Shown: positions 12,443 through 24,390, numbered from the stretch's first letter. The stretch is 64,000 nucleotides of DNA from Aquatica leii (GCA_035610365.1 CM069433.1:189976760-190040759); one strand, 5' to 3'. The notes: generated from the letters alone by a model not told the origin. A program made the numbers and translations.

Positions 12443-15383
12443 CCCAAGTAGGAAGTGTACGTAACAATTACGTTTATTTTTGGTGTATATTCGTAATTTA
12501 CTTAATAACTCCAAAATGTCACTTAACTCTCACGTACAGTTTATTCCCAAACTACCACGTATCATTTTTTACGTGTCTAGTACCTAACAATTACGATATT
12601 TAAAAACAAAGGTTAGTAATTAAAATTACAGTTAACAATGTGTGATTAACATAGAAAATACATTGGGTAGTTAAAATCAACTTATGCGTTACTTAAAAAC
12701 ATCATAAAAATATACGTGATAGATAGGTGTTTTTTTTACCAGTTTAACACGTAACTTTTTAAATACTCAGTAATTGCACCATTAAATTAACAAATGAGTT
12801 TAATAAAGTGACAAATAATTTATAAAAGTTAAAGGCTATAACAGTGTAACCTCTATAATACACACTTAAATGATGATTTAGTGCTCGTCGACGCTGATAT
12901 CATTTGTTTGAGCCTATCAGAGCGTCTTTGGCAAAATGTCCAGAGTCTGTATATCATACTAGTTTGTAAATATTTACAGTACACATACGTACATACCCAC
13001 ACAGCACGCGAGATGCAATGGATATACATATTTATCCATATAATATCCATTGATGTACATCCGTACATCCACTGTATATGCACCTTATATACATTCATGG
13101 ATATCTGTGAAATAGGATTATCTTAAGTGTTATAACTGTTATGTTCGGAAACATTTTTTTTTATGTATCATGTTACATAATCTTGTGAGTTGCTATTTTT
13201 TATCAAAATTATTTAGAAATAATTATATTCTCTAAAATTTAACATTTGTAGTAAATATTTAACATGCAACAAATTTAATGAAAAATTGAAAAAGTAAAAA
13301 AAAATACTTGGCGCGGTTTAATTTAAACTTTCTTCGTTGTTCGTTTGTTTTCGCCAAGGTTTTCGCGTATATTATATTATCTTTGTATTATATTATCGCC
13401 ACTTGAATGATTGCACACGCAAACGTTTTGGCTGCGTTTTGGCTTTTTGTTTAGCTTGTATTTATCGTATGCAAACCATTTTGTGCTTTAAAATTTCGAA
13501 AAAACGTGTTTGTTTTTCATCATTTAGGATGGATGGGTAAACAAAATAAGTAAGTATTAAATTCAAATATAAATTATTTCTTAATAATAAATATATAACC
13601 TAAAAACTAACACGCTTTCGAAAAAATATATAATGACTTTGGAATTTGTAATCTATGAGCCAGTTTGTGAGTTTATCTACAATTTTCCAATTCATTATTC
13701 TTATTGCTGAGTTTTATTTAATTGAAATTTTTTTTTAGATCGATTCAATCTACTTTGTTGGATGAAAAGATACAGCAAACGAGACATGTTTTAACCAAGT
13801 AATTGGTCTGGATCAAGCAAAACAAATTTGTAAAAATATTTTAAATTTAATTTATGGTAAGAGGCTTCAGAGTATTTTATAGTTTATAGGTTAAAACTTA
13901 AAACATTAACTTTATATGTATATTAACGTAATGTGATTTCAAGTGCATTACTGCCAAACTTGACTTTCATGTTGTATTTTATTTCACGACTATTTACAAA
14001 GCAATTCTTTATAATTACTTCAAAAACTTCAAAATTTAGTTTAGAAATTGCTAAAAAAGTGCATAAGTTATTTGAGTGGCATATTACAATGTAATTTTTA
14101 TTTTACAGTATCCATAAGAAAAAATTCAAATTGTGGTGCAGCTTTACAACACGCAATAAACACCAGGAGTAGTGGGTACGAAAGACGCCAATAAACATAA
14201 GCACAGAATGAATGTAAATAGGATTTTTATATTTTTTTAATTTTTTTCAGTACATATATGGACATTGTATGTTAAGTTTCCAAATTGTTTTATTAATTAA
14301 ATTAAAAATGATAATACCATTGTATGCATTTAATTTGTGTTAAGTTGCTAACATTGCCAATGCTTTTAAAATTGCGCACTATTTATGTGATGGCAAAGTA
14401 CATATTATATTGCACAGATTTCACTGGCATTCTGCATTTAACTTGTATTAATATACATAACTTGCCGATATTGGTTCGATGCAATTTCTGCATTGGCAAG
14501 ATTCATCCGGCAATATATCGGCCGGTGTGTCACCTGGTTACCGGCAGTGTACTTCATTTTAGTACATTGCCAGCATTCTGAGTGCTGGCTAAGGAGTACA
14601 TTGCCAGTACAGACCCATTGATTTGTGTTTATTGGGTAAAGACAAGGTATTTTTGCATATTTGAATTTACTTTTGCTGTACATTAATCTAGTAAGTATTT
14701 GGATTCCTATAATATAAATAATGGATAAAAGCTCTAGAAAAATGAGAGAATGTGTAAAGAAAAAAAGTTCGATTGTGTTTGAGTGAAAATGAACAAGTGG
14801 TCATATTTTCTGTGGACCAACCGGAGTTGTTGCATCTGGAAAATATCACTATTGGCATTTTGTATTGACTTTATTTGACGTGTGGCCATATTTTTTGTTA
14901 ATATATAGATATGCACATATATTTTACCTACATATGAAGGTTCTATAAAAAAATGAATGTTTATTATACTTTAATTAAATGTTCATTGAACCTCCATATG
15001 TATGTATTTTGTACGTTCATATGACTGTTCAATATATCTCCATATGGATGTAAAATGTTTATCCACCTGGAGGTCCTATGGACATACTATGAAGATCTTT
15101 CCGTGACGGAATGATATATCCAATGGACCTCCACCCTTGCTCCATAATATTAAATATGGATGTTCGATGCACCTCCGGTATCCATGGTTGGTGTGTACAT
15201 TTCATATCCATTGGATATGCTTGTGCTGTATGGGTAAATATGTAAATGTATTACGTGAAATGTACGTAACTTTAGACGTAATGATATGTGATATTTTACG
15301 TAAATTGACTGTGACATTTGCACGTGTTTGGTACGTAATATTACATAATATGTACGTAGCTATTACGTACGTTGCTACATGGG
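12443..15383. mobile_element. TIR element B (TACGTA words), 2-bp TSD AT, hosting nested element A
   Basis: Left end CCCAAGTAGG at 12443; right end CTACATGGG at 15383; AT duplicated at 12441-12442 and 15384-15385. Both arms are full of the word TACGTAA/TTACGT (left about 12455-12570, right about 15250-15375). Without nested element A (12996-15234) it is about 700 bp, so it is non-autonomous. It lies inside a gypsy gag reading frame, and removing it plus one AT keeps that frame open. Confidence 0.8.
12996..15234 (+). mobile_element. TIR element A (TCCATATGGA words), 2-bp TSD TA
   Basis: Left end CCCACACAGCAC at 12996; right end GTGCTGTATGGG at 15234; TA duplicated at 12994-12995 and 15235-15236. 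The ends continue as inverted CAATGGATAT / ATATCCATTG. The arms (12996-13105, 14930-15234) are dense in TCCATATGGA-like words. Inside are exon-like plus-strand pieces: at about 13739-13858 a reading like DEKIQQTRH and QVIGLDQAKQICKNILNLIYG before a GT, and at 14109-14190 a short terminal reading SIRKNSNCGAALQHAINTRS. This looks like a decayed intron-containing element gene; family not identified. Confidence 0.75.
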
Positions 15384-15424
15384 ATAATTGCAAGCACTTC
15401 CTGTGCGTACTCGTCATGACGCAT
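15384..15424 (-). pseudogene. gypsy gag N-terminus, separated by element B
   Basis: ATG at 15424 (minus) reads MRHDEYAQEVLAI. It continues in frame into the gag at 12442 once element B and one copy of its AT duplication are removed. Confidence 0.6.
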
Positions 15425-15601
15425 CTCTACATCAAATGGTTATTTGCGCGTTCCCATTGCTCCTTTCTACGCCGTAGTCCGTTCGTGACTCATCGTTTTC
15501 CGCCATCTTGGATGACACTTTTCACGCTTTGTCAGGATTTTCGGATTTCCAGAGCTTCGCTACAAAACTCACGAAAATCCCACTCCTGAATTGTAAGCAA
15601 T

Positions 15602-15885
15602 TTGGTACCGGTTAAGACAATGCTAACTAGAATAACAAGTCAAGGCTTTATTAAGTTACAAACAAAAATAAGAGCGGTTTATAAACTCGCGGGTTCATTA
15701 CTTTACCACTCGATCTCTACTCTCTCGCATGTCCGTGCCGCCTACCTTTCCCAGCGTTCCCCGGCTGCGGCCGCATTGCGTTTTCCGTCAGAACTCGCTG
15801 CCCAGGTAGCACACTGACGTCATATGACGATAGTAACTCGTCTTAATGTCTCACGTGCTTTTGGCTGCCTGGGTGTCAGCACACC
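15602..15885 (-). repeat. Putative 5' LTR of the minus-strand gypsy, interrupted by mini-element L
   Basis: Lies upstream of the gag start on the minus strand. It contains an AATAAAGC polyadenylation-like signal (about 15645) and a GC-rich central block. No second copy is present to confirm the edges; coordinates are approximate. Confidence 0.35.
15801..15873. mobile_element. Mini TIR element L (GACGTC words), TSD TG
   Basis: A 73-bp unit starting CCCAGGTAGCACACTGACGT and ending GGCTGCCTGGG, flanked by TG at 15799-15800 and 15874-15875. The first about 55 bp align with the inverted copy at 17795-17892. Terminal motif as in elements A, B, D and F. Confidence 0.65.
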
Positions 15886-16217
15886 TAGGTATTATAGTAA
15901 GAAATTTCGATTTAATTAATTGAATTAATTACATACACAACACAACACATATTCTGCATAAAAAGATAAGTCTAATAGTTGTTTTGCGTTCTCAATGGGT
16001 TAATGTCTTTTAAGTTATTCATTGCGACGTTTTGGTATGACCAAATGTTTAGAATTGTAGTTCGTTAATGTATCCAAAGAATCAAGTGCTTATGCTGAAT
16101 TGATTATAAAATTTAAACCAACTTTATTCCATTACACTACTTTATTATATGTTTATTTTAGATTACTACGAAATAACAATTAACAAAAGATATTAAACAA
16201 GAATTTATTCTGAAAAA

Positions 16218-16561
16218 CTAATAGCCTTTTCGCCCTCGAAATCTTCTACGATTATCTAACTGCAATAAAATTAATTAAACATAATTCAATTTAATATATT
16301 GGTTTACCATAGATCTTTTACATTCGAAAAATGTATTTCTCAAAACTTGGCATTCGGTAGGTACTGATCCATCGGTAACTCTTAAACATTCTTTGGGTGT
16401 TTTTTTATTCTAAAGCATAACCTTTAGTTTTAACAAAATAAAATCTAAATTAATACCTTTTGAACACAATCACTATTTAAAAGGCACATTTTTAAATCAG
16501 CTCTAAGTCCTGCACAAGGTGATTCATCTGCTAGTCGTTCGCCTTCTTCAGAATATTGCAT
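16218..16561 (-). CDS. COA5: Cytochrome c oxidase assembly factor 5 (PET191-like), 3 exons
   Basis: Exons on the minus strand: 16561-16457, 16409-16308 and 16259-16218, all with GT...AG introns of 47-48 bp, giving 82 residues. The protein has the twin CX9C pattern of the family: C16-x9-C26 (CAGLRADLKMC) and CQVLRNTFFEC. It ends in the signature tail LDNRRRFRGRKGY. COA5/PET191 proteins are small intermembrane-space proteins imported through the Mia40 route and needed for complex IV assembly. Start chosen at MQYSEEGERLADESP, which matches the usual length. A divergent tandem copy lies directly upstream on the same strand. Mini transposons stand on both sides. Splice sites were read by eye only. 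Confidence 0.85.
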
Positions 16562-16638
16562 TTTTAAGTCAAACTACGTTTTTCTTCAAATCAGTTTAAA
16601 ATTTTCGTTTTTTCTAAGCCTTATAAATCCCTTATAAA

Positions 16639-16977
16639 TTAGTACAAACGACCACGATACTAAATAAACATCAATTTAAAACAAGATCAATAAGATAAAA
16701 CTTTTTACCGATATGTTTTTGCAATGAAAGTATCTGTTACGTATTAACTGGCACTCTGTTGGTACTGAACCATCCGATACACTTAAGCACTCCTTAAGGG
16801 TTTTCTTGTCCTACAAGTGAAGAGCAAACTAAAATAACTGTCTTGTTTAATAACCTATAATTTTAACTAACGTACTCGAACTACGCAATTGCTATTTAAT
16901 AAACACTTTTTTAAGTCTTCTCTAATTTGAAAACAAATATTTTTACTATTTTTAGGGTTAGGATCAGGATTTGACAT
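16639..16977 (-). CDS. COA5-like divergent tandem paralogue, 3 exons
   Basis: Proposed exons (minus): 16977-16876, 16810-16709 and 16659-16639, in the same phases as the neighbouring COA5, giving about 74 residues. It keeps both CX9C pairs (CFQIREDLKKC and CQLIRNRYFHC) and the conserved core KECLSVSDGSVPTEC. It differs at the N-terminus (MSNPDPNPKNSKNI) and has a much shortened basic tail: the third exon gives only YRGRLY before a stop. It ends about 80 bp before the COA5 start. Either a diverged functional duplicate or one on its way to loss. The third exon is the least certain part. Confidence 0.65.
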
Positions 16978-17385
16978 TTTTTTTGTAATCTAGTCGTATG
17001 TGGAAATTCTCATAGATGGGGCTTTCGTATTTTAAAAAAGGATTTAAAATAGAAAGTATAATTTTAAATAATGTAGACACATTAATAAATGAAAAGTTGT
17101 AGAGTGATAATGTGCAAATTAATAATTAACTAAAAAAATTTAACTAAATGCCAAATTACAACAAATTAAATAAAAATCAGTAGCGTAACGTAGAAATTTG
17201 GTTTTTGAAGCAATCGAAAAAATTAAAATTGGAATGTAGCTTATAATTTAAAAAATGTGACAATAGAAATATATATCAAAATTAATAAAAAAAAAACGTA
17301 AAAAGTATTAAGATGAGATCAAAATTACTTTATTTATACAAAAGACTACAAAAAGTATTAGGACTTTGCTGTAGTCTCTAGCCAA

Positions 17386-17672
17386 CCAGATCACGTTTTT
17401 ATTACGTCACGTTTACGTTATTAAAAATTTTTGTAACGCATCCTACATAAACACGCGTTTCTTTCTTTGTAATGAGTTTAAGTATGTGAAACAACGTCAG
17501 CAATAAAATAATTCTCATATGCAAGTTTTCAATTTGATTTAGTAGTTGTTGTTAATATTTAATTGAGTGTTTTAAGTTTACACTATCTTTTATTTGCAGG
17601 TGGGTTACAACTACATACAAGAAAAATACTAAAATTTCAAAACGATAGGAACACAAAATGGCGTACAAAACT
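17386..17672 (+). repeat. Dispersed repeat copy 1 (coding-like), partner at 31382-31668
   Basis: About 287 bp align at equal length with 31382-31668, e.g. GTCAGCAATAAAATAATT in both and AAAATACTAAAATT in both. Around 17586-17672 a splice-acceptor-like TTTGCAG precedes an open stretch GLQLHTRKILKFQNDRNTK, whose partner reads DLCNLKPGKILKLHCIIK. This suggests a shared element gene with an intron rather than satellite DNA. Confidence 0.5.
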
Positions 17673-17794
17673 GTAATTTGAGCAATAAGGTAACAATAAT
17701 TTAGTTATGATCCTTTCAACAAATAACAGTTTGATGCAACCTATTCACGTTTGAAAACTAAAACCCGCAAACCAAAACTACCACTCTTTTCTTT

Positions 17795-17892
17795 CTCAGG
17801 CAGCACATTACGTTTATATGACGTCAAAATTATGTACGAGACGTCACTAAGACGTCTCAGTATTGTCATATGCCGTCAGTGCACTGCCTGAG
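17795..17892. mobile_element. Mini TIR element R (GACGTC words), TSD TT
   Basis: A 98-bp unit: CTCAGGCAGCAC at the left and GTGCACTGCCTGAG at the right, with TT at 17793-17794 and 17893-17894. Several GACGTC words lie between. Inverted relative to mini-element L (15801-15873), with which it shares about 55 bp. Confidence 0.65.
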
Positions 17893-17894
17893 TT

Positions 17895-19325
17895 ATGCGT
17901 TGTATTAAGTTCGTCATAGACTGCTAACTTTCGATATGTGGGAAAGCTCTAGTAGGTTAAATATAACACACGGCAAAAACATAAATTGTCGTATCTATTC
18001 AACTATGACTCGTTACATTTCAATCAAAACGTTTTTCTGTTTGGTAAAACTTGTGGTAGGAGAAAAAGAACACACAAAAAAACTCGAATTGAATGTAAAT
18101 GCAAAATAATTGCAATAATCAAAAATATCAATAAACATCAGAAAGTTAGAACAAATTTAAGCCACTTGAACGAATGCATAGATATGAAAACAGGTTTAAA
18201 TCTCAACACATATAAACACGTAAACAAACATTATTATTTTAAACAGAAGAAGAGTTAGTTGACGGTTTTAGTAAGTACTGAGGTTCTAGTTACGGAAGCA
18301 ACCCAGTTAAAGTTAAAGTGTCGGTCCGAGCAAACGTGGGGTATGTAATAAACGCACAATTATATATCAAACAATTGTTATAAAATATAGGGTCCATTAT
18401 CATGAAAGCCCGAATTGTCTCCTAAAATTACAAAAAGTGTAAGAAAAAACCATAAGTACTCAAATCGTATGTAAATCAATCAGTGGTACATGTCATTTGC
18501 TATAAGTAATAATTCCAAATAAAATTTACGCCGTCACTGGTTTGCCGCTTCCACTGTTTTGTAAAAGGCGTATTGTATTTGACATTTCTGGGAGGAAGCG
18601 CAAACGAAAGAAAATTTCTTTTATTTGTCTACTTGATTTCGCTGTGATCGCTCGATTTTATCAAAACGCTTTTTGTTAAATTCCAGTGGCAGCTTCTCTA
18701 TTAGGTCATTTGGTTAATGACCACCGAAAAAATAAATAAAGTATTTTATTTACTTTAAAATCACAGAAAATTCGCGTTTAAATTAAATCAAATTATTAGA
18801 GGTTGAATTAAGAATTGAGATATTAAAACTTGCAAATCTACCGGAGGTTCACATTTACGTGTGCCCGCGTGCATAATATTGAAGCCGAATCGTAAATGAT
18901 ATAGTTATTGTATTCAATAGTGAGACACACATAATACAATGTTATACGAGTTAGAAAAAATGATAAGTACTCAGTAGCAGTTCAATGCTTACGTGACTTA
19001 CGCCATTTATCATTATTTTTGCAGCACGTGTGTATAAAACACAGATGCTAGAATGCACAGTTTTTATCAAATATGACAAACTTTACAGTTGATATTATTA
19101 GTTGATCTATAATATTCATTTGTAACAGACGACTTATCGTTTTTGTTTCATAATGACGGTAGTACAAGACATTAAAAAATTAATAACTAATATTGGTTTA
19201 GACGTTTAGAATTTGAATTTAATGCTTGTCCTCAGCCTTTACTGCATATTCGTAAGACCAGTAAAAAAAAAACAAAGAAGTAATTTTAAAGAATCTATGC
19301 ATGATTCGTTAGATTGGATTTGTGG
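17895..19325. other. Intergenic, no recognised gene
   Basis: AT-rich sequence. A 90-codon plus-strand open frame at 17986-18258 is rich in K/N/H and matches no family I know; it looks like chance. Nothing else is supported. Confidence 0.4.
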
Positions 19326-19329
19326 GTTT

Positions 19330-19540
19330 TGTAGTAATAGTTTTTGAATTTAAATTTTGGCGCGCCGGAAGGAGAGGTGGGAAAAGACGGAGTTGCGCGA
19401 GAGGATATGAGGTTACGCCATTATGATTATGATTATGTAGCAGGTTACGTTAAGATGTTTATGTTATGTTAAGATGGTGATGTATTTATGAATATCCTTT
19501 ATGTGTTAATCAATAAAATCAAGTTGTCGACATTACTACA
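19330..19540 (+). repeat. 5' LTR
   Basis: Starts TGTAGTAATAG, ends CATTACTACA. Contains an AATAAAATC polyadenylation-like signal near 19511 and a GC-rich GGCGCGCCGGAAGG block. Followed by ATTAATATCAGGTGTGGGG, the likely primer-binding region. Confidence 0.9.
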
Positions 19541-19641
19541 ATTAATATCAGGTGTGGGGTTGAATTCAAACAACCCGATTGTTAAGATATTTGAAGATAG
19601 AATTTTGTTAAGTGCACATGTTAAGCTGTTAAATACAATGG

Positions 19642-20540
19642 ATGCAGAGCAGGTGGAAGTTACGGAAACACGATGTGTTGATGCCCAAGCCAAGTATTAC
19701 GATTGATGAATTAGTTCAAGCTACGGTTCGAGCAATGATTTCACACGATAAGGAAAAAGCGTTAAATCGACGCCAAGTCATTCAGAAATATCAGCCCTGG
19801 TTTCAGAATTTTATGGTGTCAAGAAGATATTGAATTATGGTTGGAACGTGTTGATTCAGTTCAAGAGGTGTACAATATTCCCGATAAGATGATGCAATTA
19901 ATAGCTGTGAGTAAATTTAAAGGTTTTGCACAAAAATGGTACCTTTCAAAAGTTGATTATGTTACAATGGATTGGGATACATTAAAAGATGAAATGCGAA
20001 GATTGTTTGTGAGTAGACCAGATAAAGTAGCTTTACGGAGAAAATTTGAATTAAGAAAATGGAAACGAGGTGAGAAATTTATGGATTATTACCATGATAA
20101 AGTTTTATTAGGCAATAATGCAAATGTTACTGAATCAGAAATGGTAGACTACATTATTGATGGTTTCAAGATCGCAATTTACAAACACAGGCACGTATGC
20201 AAAATTTTCGTTCTTTAGAGGAATTATTGATTACTATGAAAAATGTTGTCGATAGGCAGAGTAGTGCTTCAAATTTCAGCCGATTACCACAAAGGACACC
20301 TTTTGTAAATTTACAGAGAAGTGGCAATGGTGCAAGTAAATGTTTTAATTGCAATAAGGAAGGACATGTGGCAAGTCAGTGCGACAAACCTAGAAGGGCA
20401 CCCGGTAGCTGCTTCGAGTGTGGATCAAGACAACATCAAATACAGAGCTGTCCTAGAAGAAAGAATACGAGATGGTCTCCCAATTATGCCCCAGATAGTA
20501 CAACATCAACAAGCGTGGTCCAACAAAGAACAGCATTGAA
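19642..20540 (+). pseudogene. gag with two CCHC zinc knuckles
   Basis: Three frames cover this gag. 19642-19833 holds the start (ITIDELVQATVRAMISHDKEK). 19841-20218 is the retrotransposon-gag core (FKGFAQKWYLSKVDYV, RRKFELRKWKRGEKFMDYY). From 20197 the tail carries two knuckles: CFNCNKEGHVASQC and CFECGSRQHQIQSC. The small frame shifts at about 19690, 19835 and 20185 are the only damage. The protein would package element RNA. The last frame runs straight into the protease. Confidence 0.85.
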
Positions 20541-20904
20541 GATTCCATATCTATGTGATGTTAAATACAAATTTGAGAAGTTTGGTAATTATTGTGAGTA
20601 TAATTTATTAGCTATAGTTGACTCAGGCAGTCCGATAAGTTTATTAAAAGCACAATTTGTAGATCCAAGTTTAATTAAGCCTTATGTAGGAAATCATAAA
20701 TTTACAGCAATTAGTGGTCAACCTTTACAGATCTTAGGTGTTTTCGAAACTGATGTTGAGATTGCAAATATTGCAATGAATCTTGTATTTTATATTGTGC
20801 CTGACTCAGCAATGGCTCATTATTGTTTATTAGGTAGAGATTTCATTTCATTTCCTGGCATTAATGTATCTATGGGTGACAATTTAGTAATTACGAAGAA
20901 GTAG
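20541..20904 (+). pseudogene. Retrotransposon aspartic protease region
   Basis: Continues the gag-knuckle frame. The active-site reading LLAIVDSGSPISLLKA (about 20607-20650) has DSG in place of the more common DTG, which is functional in many retroelements. HYCLLGRDFISF (about 20818-20855) is the conserved second half. Ends at a stop at 20904; pol resumes in another frame. Confidence 0.8.
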
Positions 20905-20954
20905 ATTATGTTTATGATACTGAGGAGGATAATGCTAACTTCCTAAGTCAAATT

Positions 20955-23640
20955 ATGAATATTGATATTGACGATGAAATAAGTTTAAATGAATCCGAGA
21001 TTATGAATGTTAATCCAAATTTGTCTTTAATTTCTTGCAACAAATTAAGGAAGTTGTATCAATCTGAATACGTAGGAAAATTTGGTTTAGATTTTTCAGA
21101 CCATAATTTTGAAATGTCAATTAGTTTGAAACACCAACAGCCAATCAGTTTTCGTCCACGACGTTTGTCTTTTGTCGAAAAAGAAAGTTTAAAAAAAGTT
21201 TTGGATAATCTTTTAGCAGAAGGTATTATTAGGCCAAGTAATTCACCTTATGCTGCACCAGTAGTTTTAGTTCCTAAGAAAAATAAGAGTGAAGTTAGGC
21301 TTTGTATTGATTTTAGGAAATTAATAAAATCACTATTAAGGATAATTTTCCTACTCCATTGATCGAAGATCATTTGGATAGGTTGAAGGATAAGAAATTT
21401 TATACCATACTAGACCTTAAAAGCGGTTTCCATCACGTCAAAATGTCTAAGGATTCTATTAAATACACCTCGTTCGTAACGCCCTTGGGGCAATATGAAT
21501 ATTTATTTATGCCATTTGGGTTGACTAACTCCCCTCGAGTATTTCAACGATTTATGAATTTTGTTTTCCAACCACTGATTCGAGAAAATAAAATCTTAAT
21601 TTATATCGACGACATATTAATCGCGACGGATGGTGAGGATGAACATTTTGAGATCCTTTCCAAATTATTTGAATTGTTAAGGCAACATAAGTTAAAATTA
21701 CGTATTGACAAATGCTATTTTATGCAGAATAAAATTAATTATTTAGGATACATTGTGAGTGAAAGAGGCATTCAACCTGGTAAGGCTAACGTCGAAGCAA
21801 TTATGCAATATCCGATACCGAAAACAACGAAAGAGGTACACAGATTTATAGGCTTGGCAAGCTATTTTAGAAAGTTTATTCATAATTTTTCCATTACTGC
21901 CAAACCCTTGTATGATTTGATTCATAAAGATGCTACTTTTAAGTTTGAATTTGCAGAATTGAACGCATTTGAACAACTTAAGCAAAGTCTCTCAGAATAT
22001 CCAGTCCTAGCAGTTTATTCACCACTTCTAGAAACTCAATTGCATTGTGATGCCAGCGCAGTTGGATTTGGCGCTATTTTAGTTCAAAAACAAAAAGATG
22101 GACAATTTAAACCTGTATTCTTTTTTAGTCAAAGAACTAGTCTTTGTGAGAGCAAATATCATAGTTTCGAATTGGAAACACTTTGTGCCATTTATGCAAT
22201 AAAAAGACTTTATATTTATTTATCCGGAATAAAGTTTAAGATAATTACGGATTGCGATAGTTTTAGGCTTACTCTTGGTAAACAACAAATAAATCCGAGA
22301 ATTTCGAGATGGGCAATGTTCCTTCAATCTTATGATTATGAGATTGAACATCGGGCAGGTAAACGTATGGCACATGTTGATGCTCTTAGCAGAGCTAGCA
22401 CTATTTTAATATTAGAAGAAAACACATTAGAAGAAAATCTTATTATTGCTCAAAATCGTGACCCTAGTATTTTAGAAATTAGAAATAAACTTACGGTAGA
22501 GGAACTTAAGGATTATGAATTACGTAATGGTTTAGTGTACAGAAAGTTTAAAGATAAAGGGAAAATCTTGTTTTATGTTCCCATAAATATGGAGAACAAA
22601 ATTATTTTTAATTGTCATGATTCTCTGGGTCATGTAGGGATTGATAAAACCTGCGAATATGTTTTACGCGTTTATTGGTTTCCAAAACTTCGTGATAAAG
22701 TTACACAATATATCGAAAATTGCCTTAAATGTATAACCTATTCGTCTAAAGTTGGTAAAGTAGAAGCTGATTTACATAATATCCCTAAAGGTGAAACTCC
22801 GTTCGAAACTATTCACATCGACCATTACGGCCCTTTAGAAAGAACTCCGACAAATAAACGTTACGTTTTGGAAATAATTGATGGATTTACAAAATTTGTT
22901 AAGCTGTATGATGTAAAAACAACCAAAACTTCAGAAACCGTTCATAAGTTGAGTGAATACTTTAATAATTATAGTCGTCCGGCTAGAATCATATCGGATC
23001 GTGGAACATCATTTACATCCGAGGAGTTTAATGATTTTATTAGAAAAAATAATATTATTCATGTTAAGATTGCTACTAGTTCACCTAAATCAAACGGACA
23101 GATAGAGAGAATTAATAGAGATTTGACACCTATTTTAGCGAAGTTAGTAGATTTAAAAAATAAGTGGGATAAATACTTACCTAAAGCAGAATTTGTTATA
23201 AACAATTCTTTCAGTCGGTCAATTGGTACATCCCCCGCAAAGTTATTATTTGGTGTAAATCAGAGAGACCCACATGATCATTTGCGAGATTGTATTGAAA
23301 TAAAAGATGATTCGATTAGGATTTAGGCAAATTAAGGAATATGGCAAAATTACAAAATGAAAAGGTGCAAAATTATAATAAGACTTATTTCGACAAAAAC
23401 ATCGTCGCCCGTGTAAATACAAATTAGGTGATTATGTTATGGTCAAAAATTTTGATGTGACGGTCGGAGTAAATAAAAATTATTACCGAAATTTAGAGGA
23501 CCTTATGAAGTAAAAAGGTATTGAGTAATGACCGATATTTAATTACGGATATAGAAAATTTCCAAGTTACACAGCGTCCTTTTTGAGGCAGTTTGTAGCC
23601 CAGACAATATGAAGTTCTGGCTTCAACACTGATTCAGGAT
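20955..23640 (+). pseudogene. pol: reverse transcriptase, RNase H, integrase
   Basis: RT starts at 20955 (SFRPRRLSFVEKESLKK, VVLVPKKNKSEVRLCIDFRK) and changes frame once near 21325. A 655-codon frame (21359-23326) then carries FYTILDLKSGFHHV, FGLTNSPRVFQRFM, the catalytic YIDD (about 21604), RNase H (LHCDASAVGFGAIL; SFELETLCAIYAIKR) and integrase. Integrase has HDSLGHVGIDKT with later C-x2-C, IHIDHYGPLE, IISDRGTSFTSEEF and SPKSNGQIERINRDL. After 23326 the GPY-like tail (RGPYEV near 23500) continues with frame changes. Otherwise complete and clearly young. Confidence 0.9.
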
Positions 23641-24390
23641 TGATAGATCCCTCCTTAGTTAATAAGAATATATTGTTATGTTTCCTTTGTTTTTAAAGCC
23701 TTATGGTTTGACTTATGGTAGTTAGCACATATGCTTTAATACTTTTGTTAATATGATGCTTTTATGTTTTATAAACACTGTACGTTTAAAGCTGGGTTTG
23801 TACTGTTTGTGTGGATGGATGCTTTACGCCTGATTGTGGTTATAACTGTGGGAGAAACACAATGCAATGATACCGTGACTTGCAACGTGCCCTCTCTTAT
23901 CTCTTAAGTCAATGTAAGTGTATTAGAGTTAGTCCTACATTCATTCTTTCTTAGCTGCCTGCAGTGTACTATTAAGTTGTCATTCCTATTAATTAGATAT
24001 TATTTAATCATACTAAGAACCAATTTATGTAATCTTAGGTTATGTTGTGAGTTATACTTACGTTTATTAGGATATCAATTTTATCTATTTTCGTTAAATG
24101 TTATGTTATGTGTTGTTATGGTAATCTGCAACCTTCATAGGCTTTATGATAAGAAATTATGTAATCTTCTTATGTGTTCTTATGAATTTTATATTTATGT
24201 AGGTATTCGTCATATCTAGAAATTATGTCAAACTTATGTTATGTTATAGTATCAGATGTTATGATATGTATTATGTATTTATGGCTTTTATGATATTTAT
24301 GTTTTATGAATGTGCTTACGATATGTAGTTGGGGAAAGTTATTTAGAATGTCAAATCGCGGTCGATTTGGAGGTCAGATTTGGCCGAAAC

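Larger units (their letters stand above)
8760..15885 (-). mobile_element. Decayed Ty3/gypsy retrotransposon interrupted by TIR elements
   Basis: On the minus strand the order is a putative 5' LTR (about 15885-15602), gag start (15424-15384), an inserted TIR element (15383-12443), gag (12442-12041), reverse transcriptase (about 11960-11143), RNase H (about 11100 and 10330-10020) and integrase (about 9940-8800). All parts are frameshifted. About 750 bp at 10330-11080 interrupt RNase H and show nothing recognisable. Confidence 0.75.

Noticed and set aside
15801..17892. One 2.1-kb TIR element that had captured the COA5 genes
   Set aside because: The outer flanks (TG left, TT right) do not match, whereas each mini-element alone has a perfect 2-bp TSD. 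Kept only as a possible composite.
17986..18258. 90-codon plus-strand open frame
   Set aside because: Low-complexity K/N/H-rich translation in AT-rich DNA, no motif, no splice context.
23977..24219. Hydrophobic open frame near the 3' LTR as a possible env
   Set aside because: Only 80 codons, Leu/Tyr-rich from TTATGTTATG repeats, no signal peptide with furin site or fusion motif.
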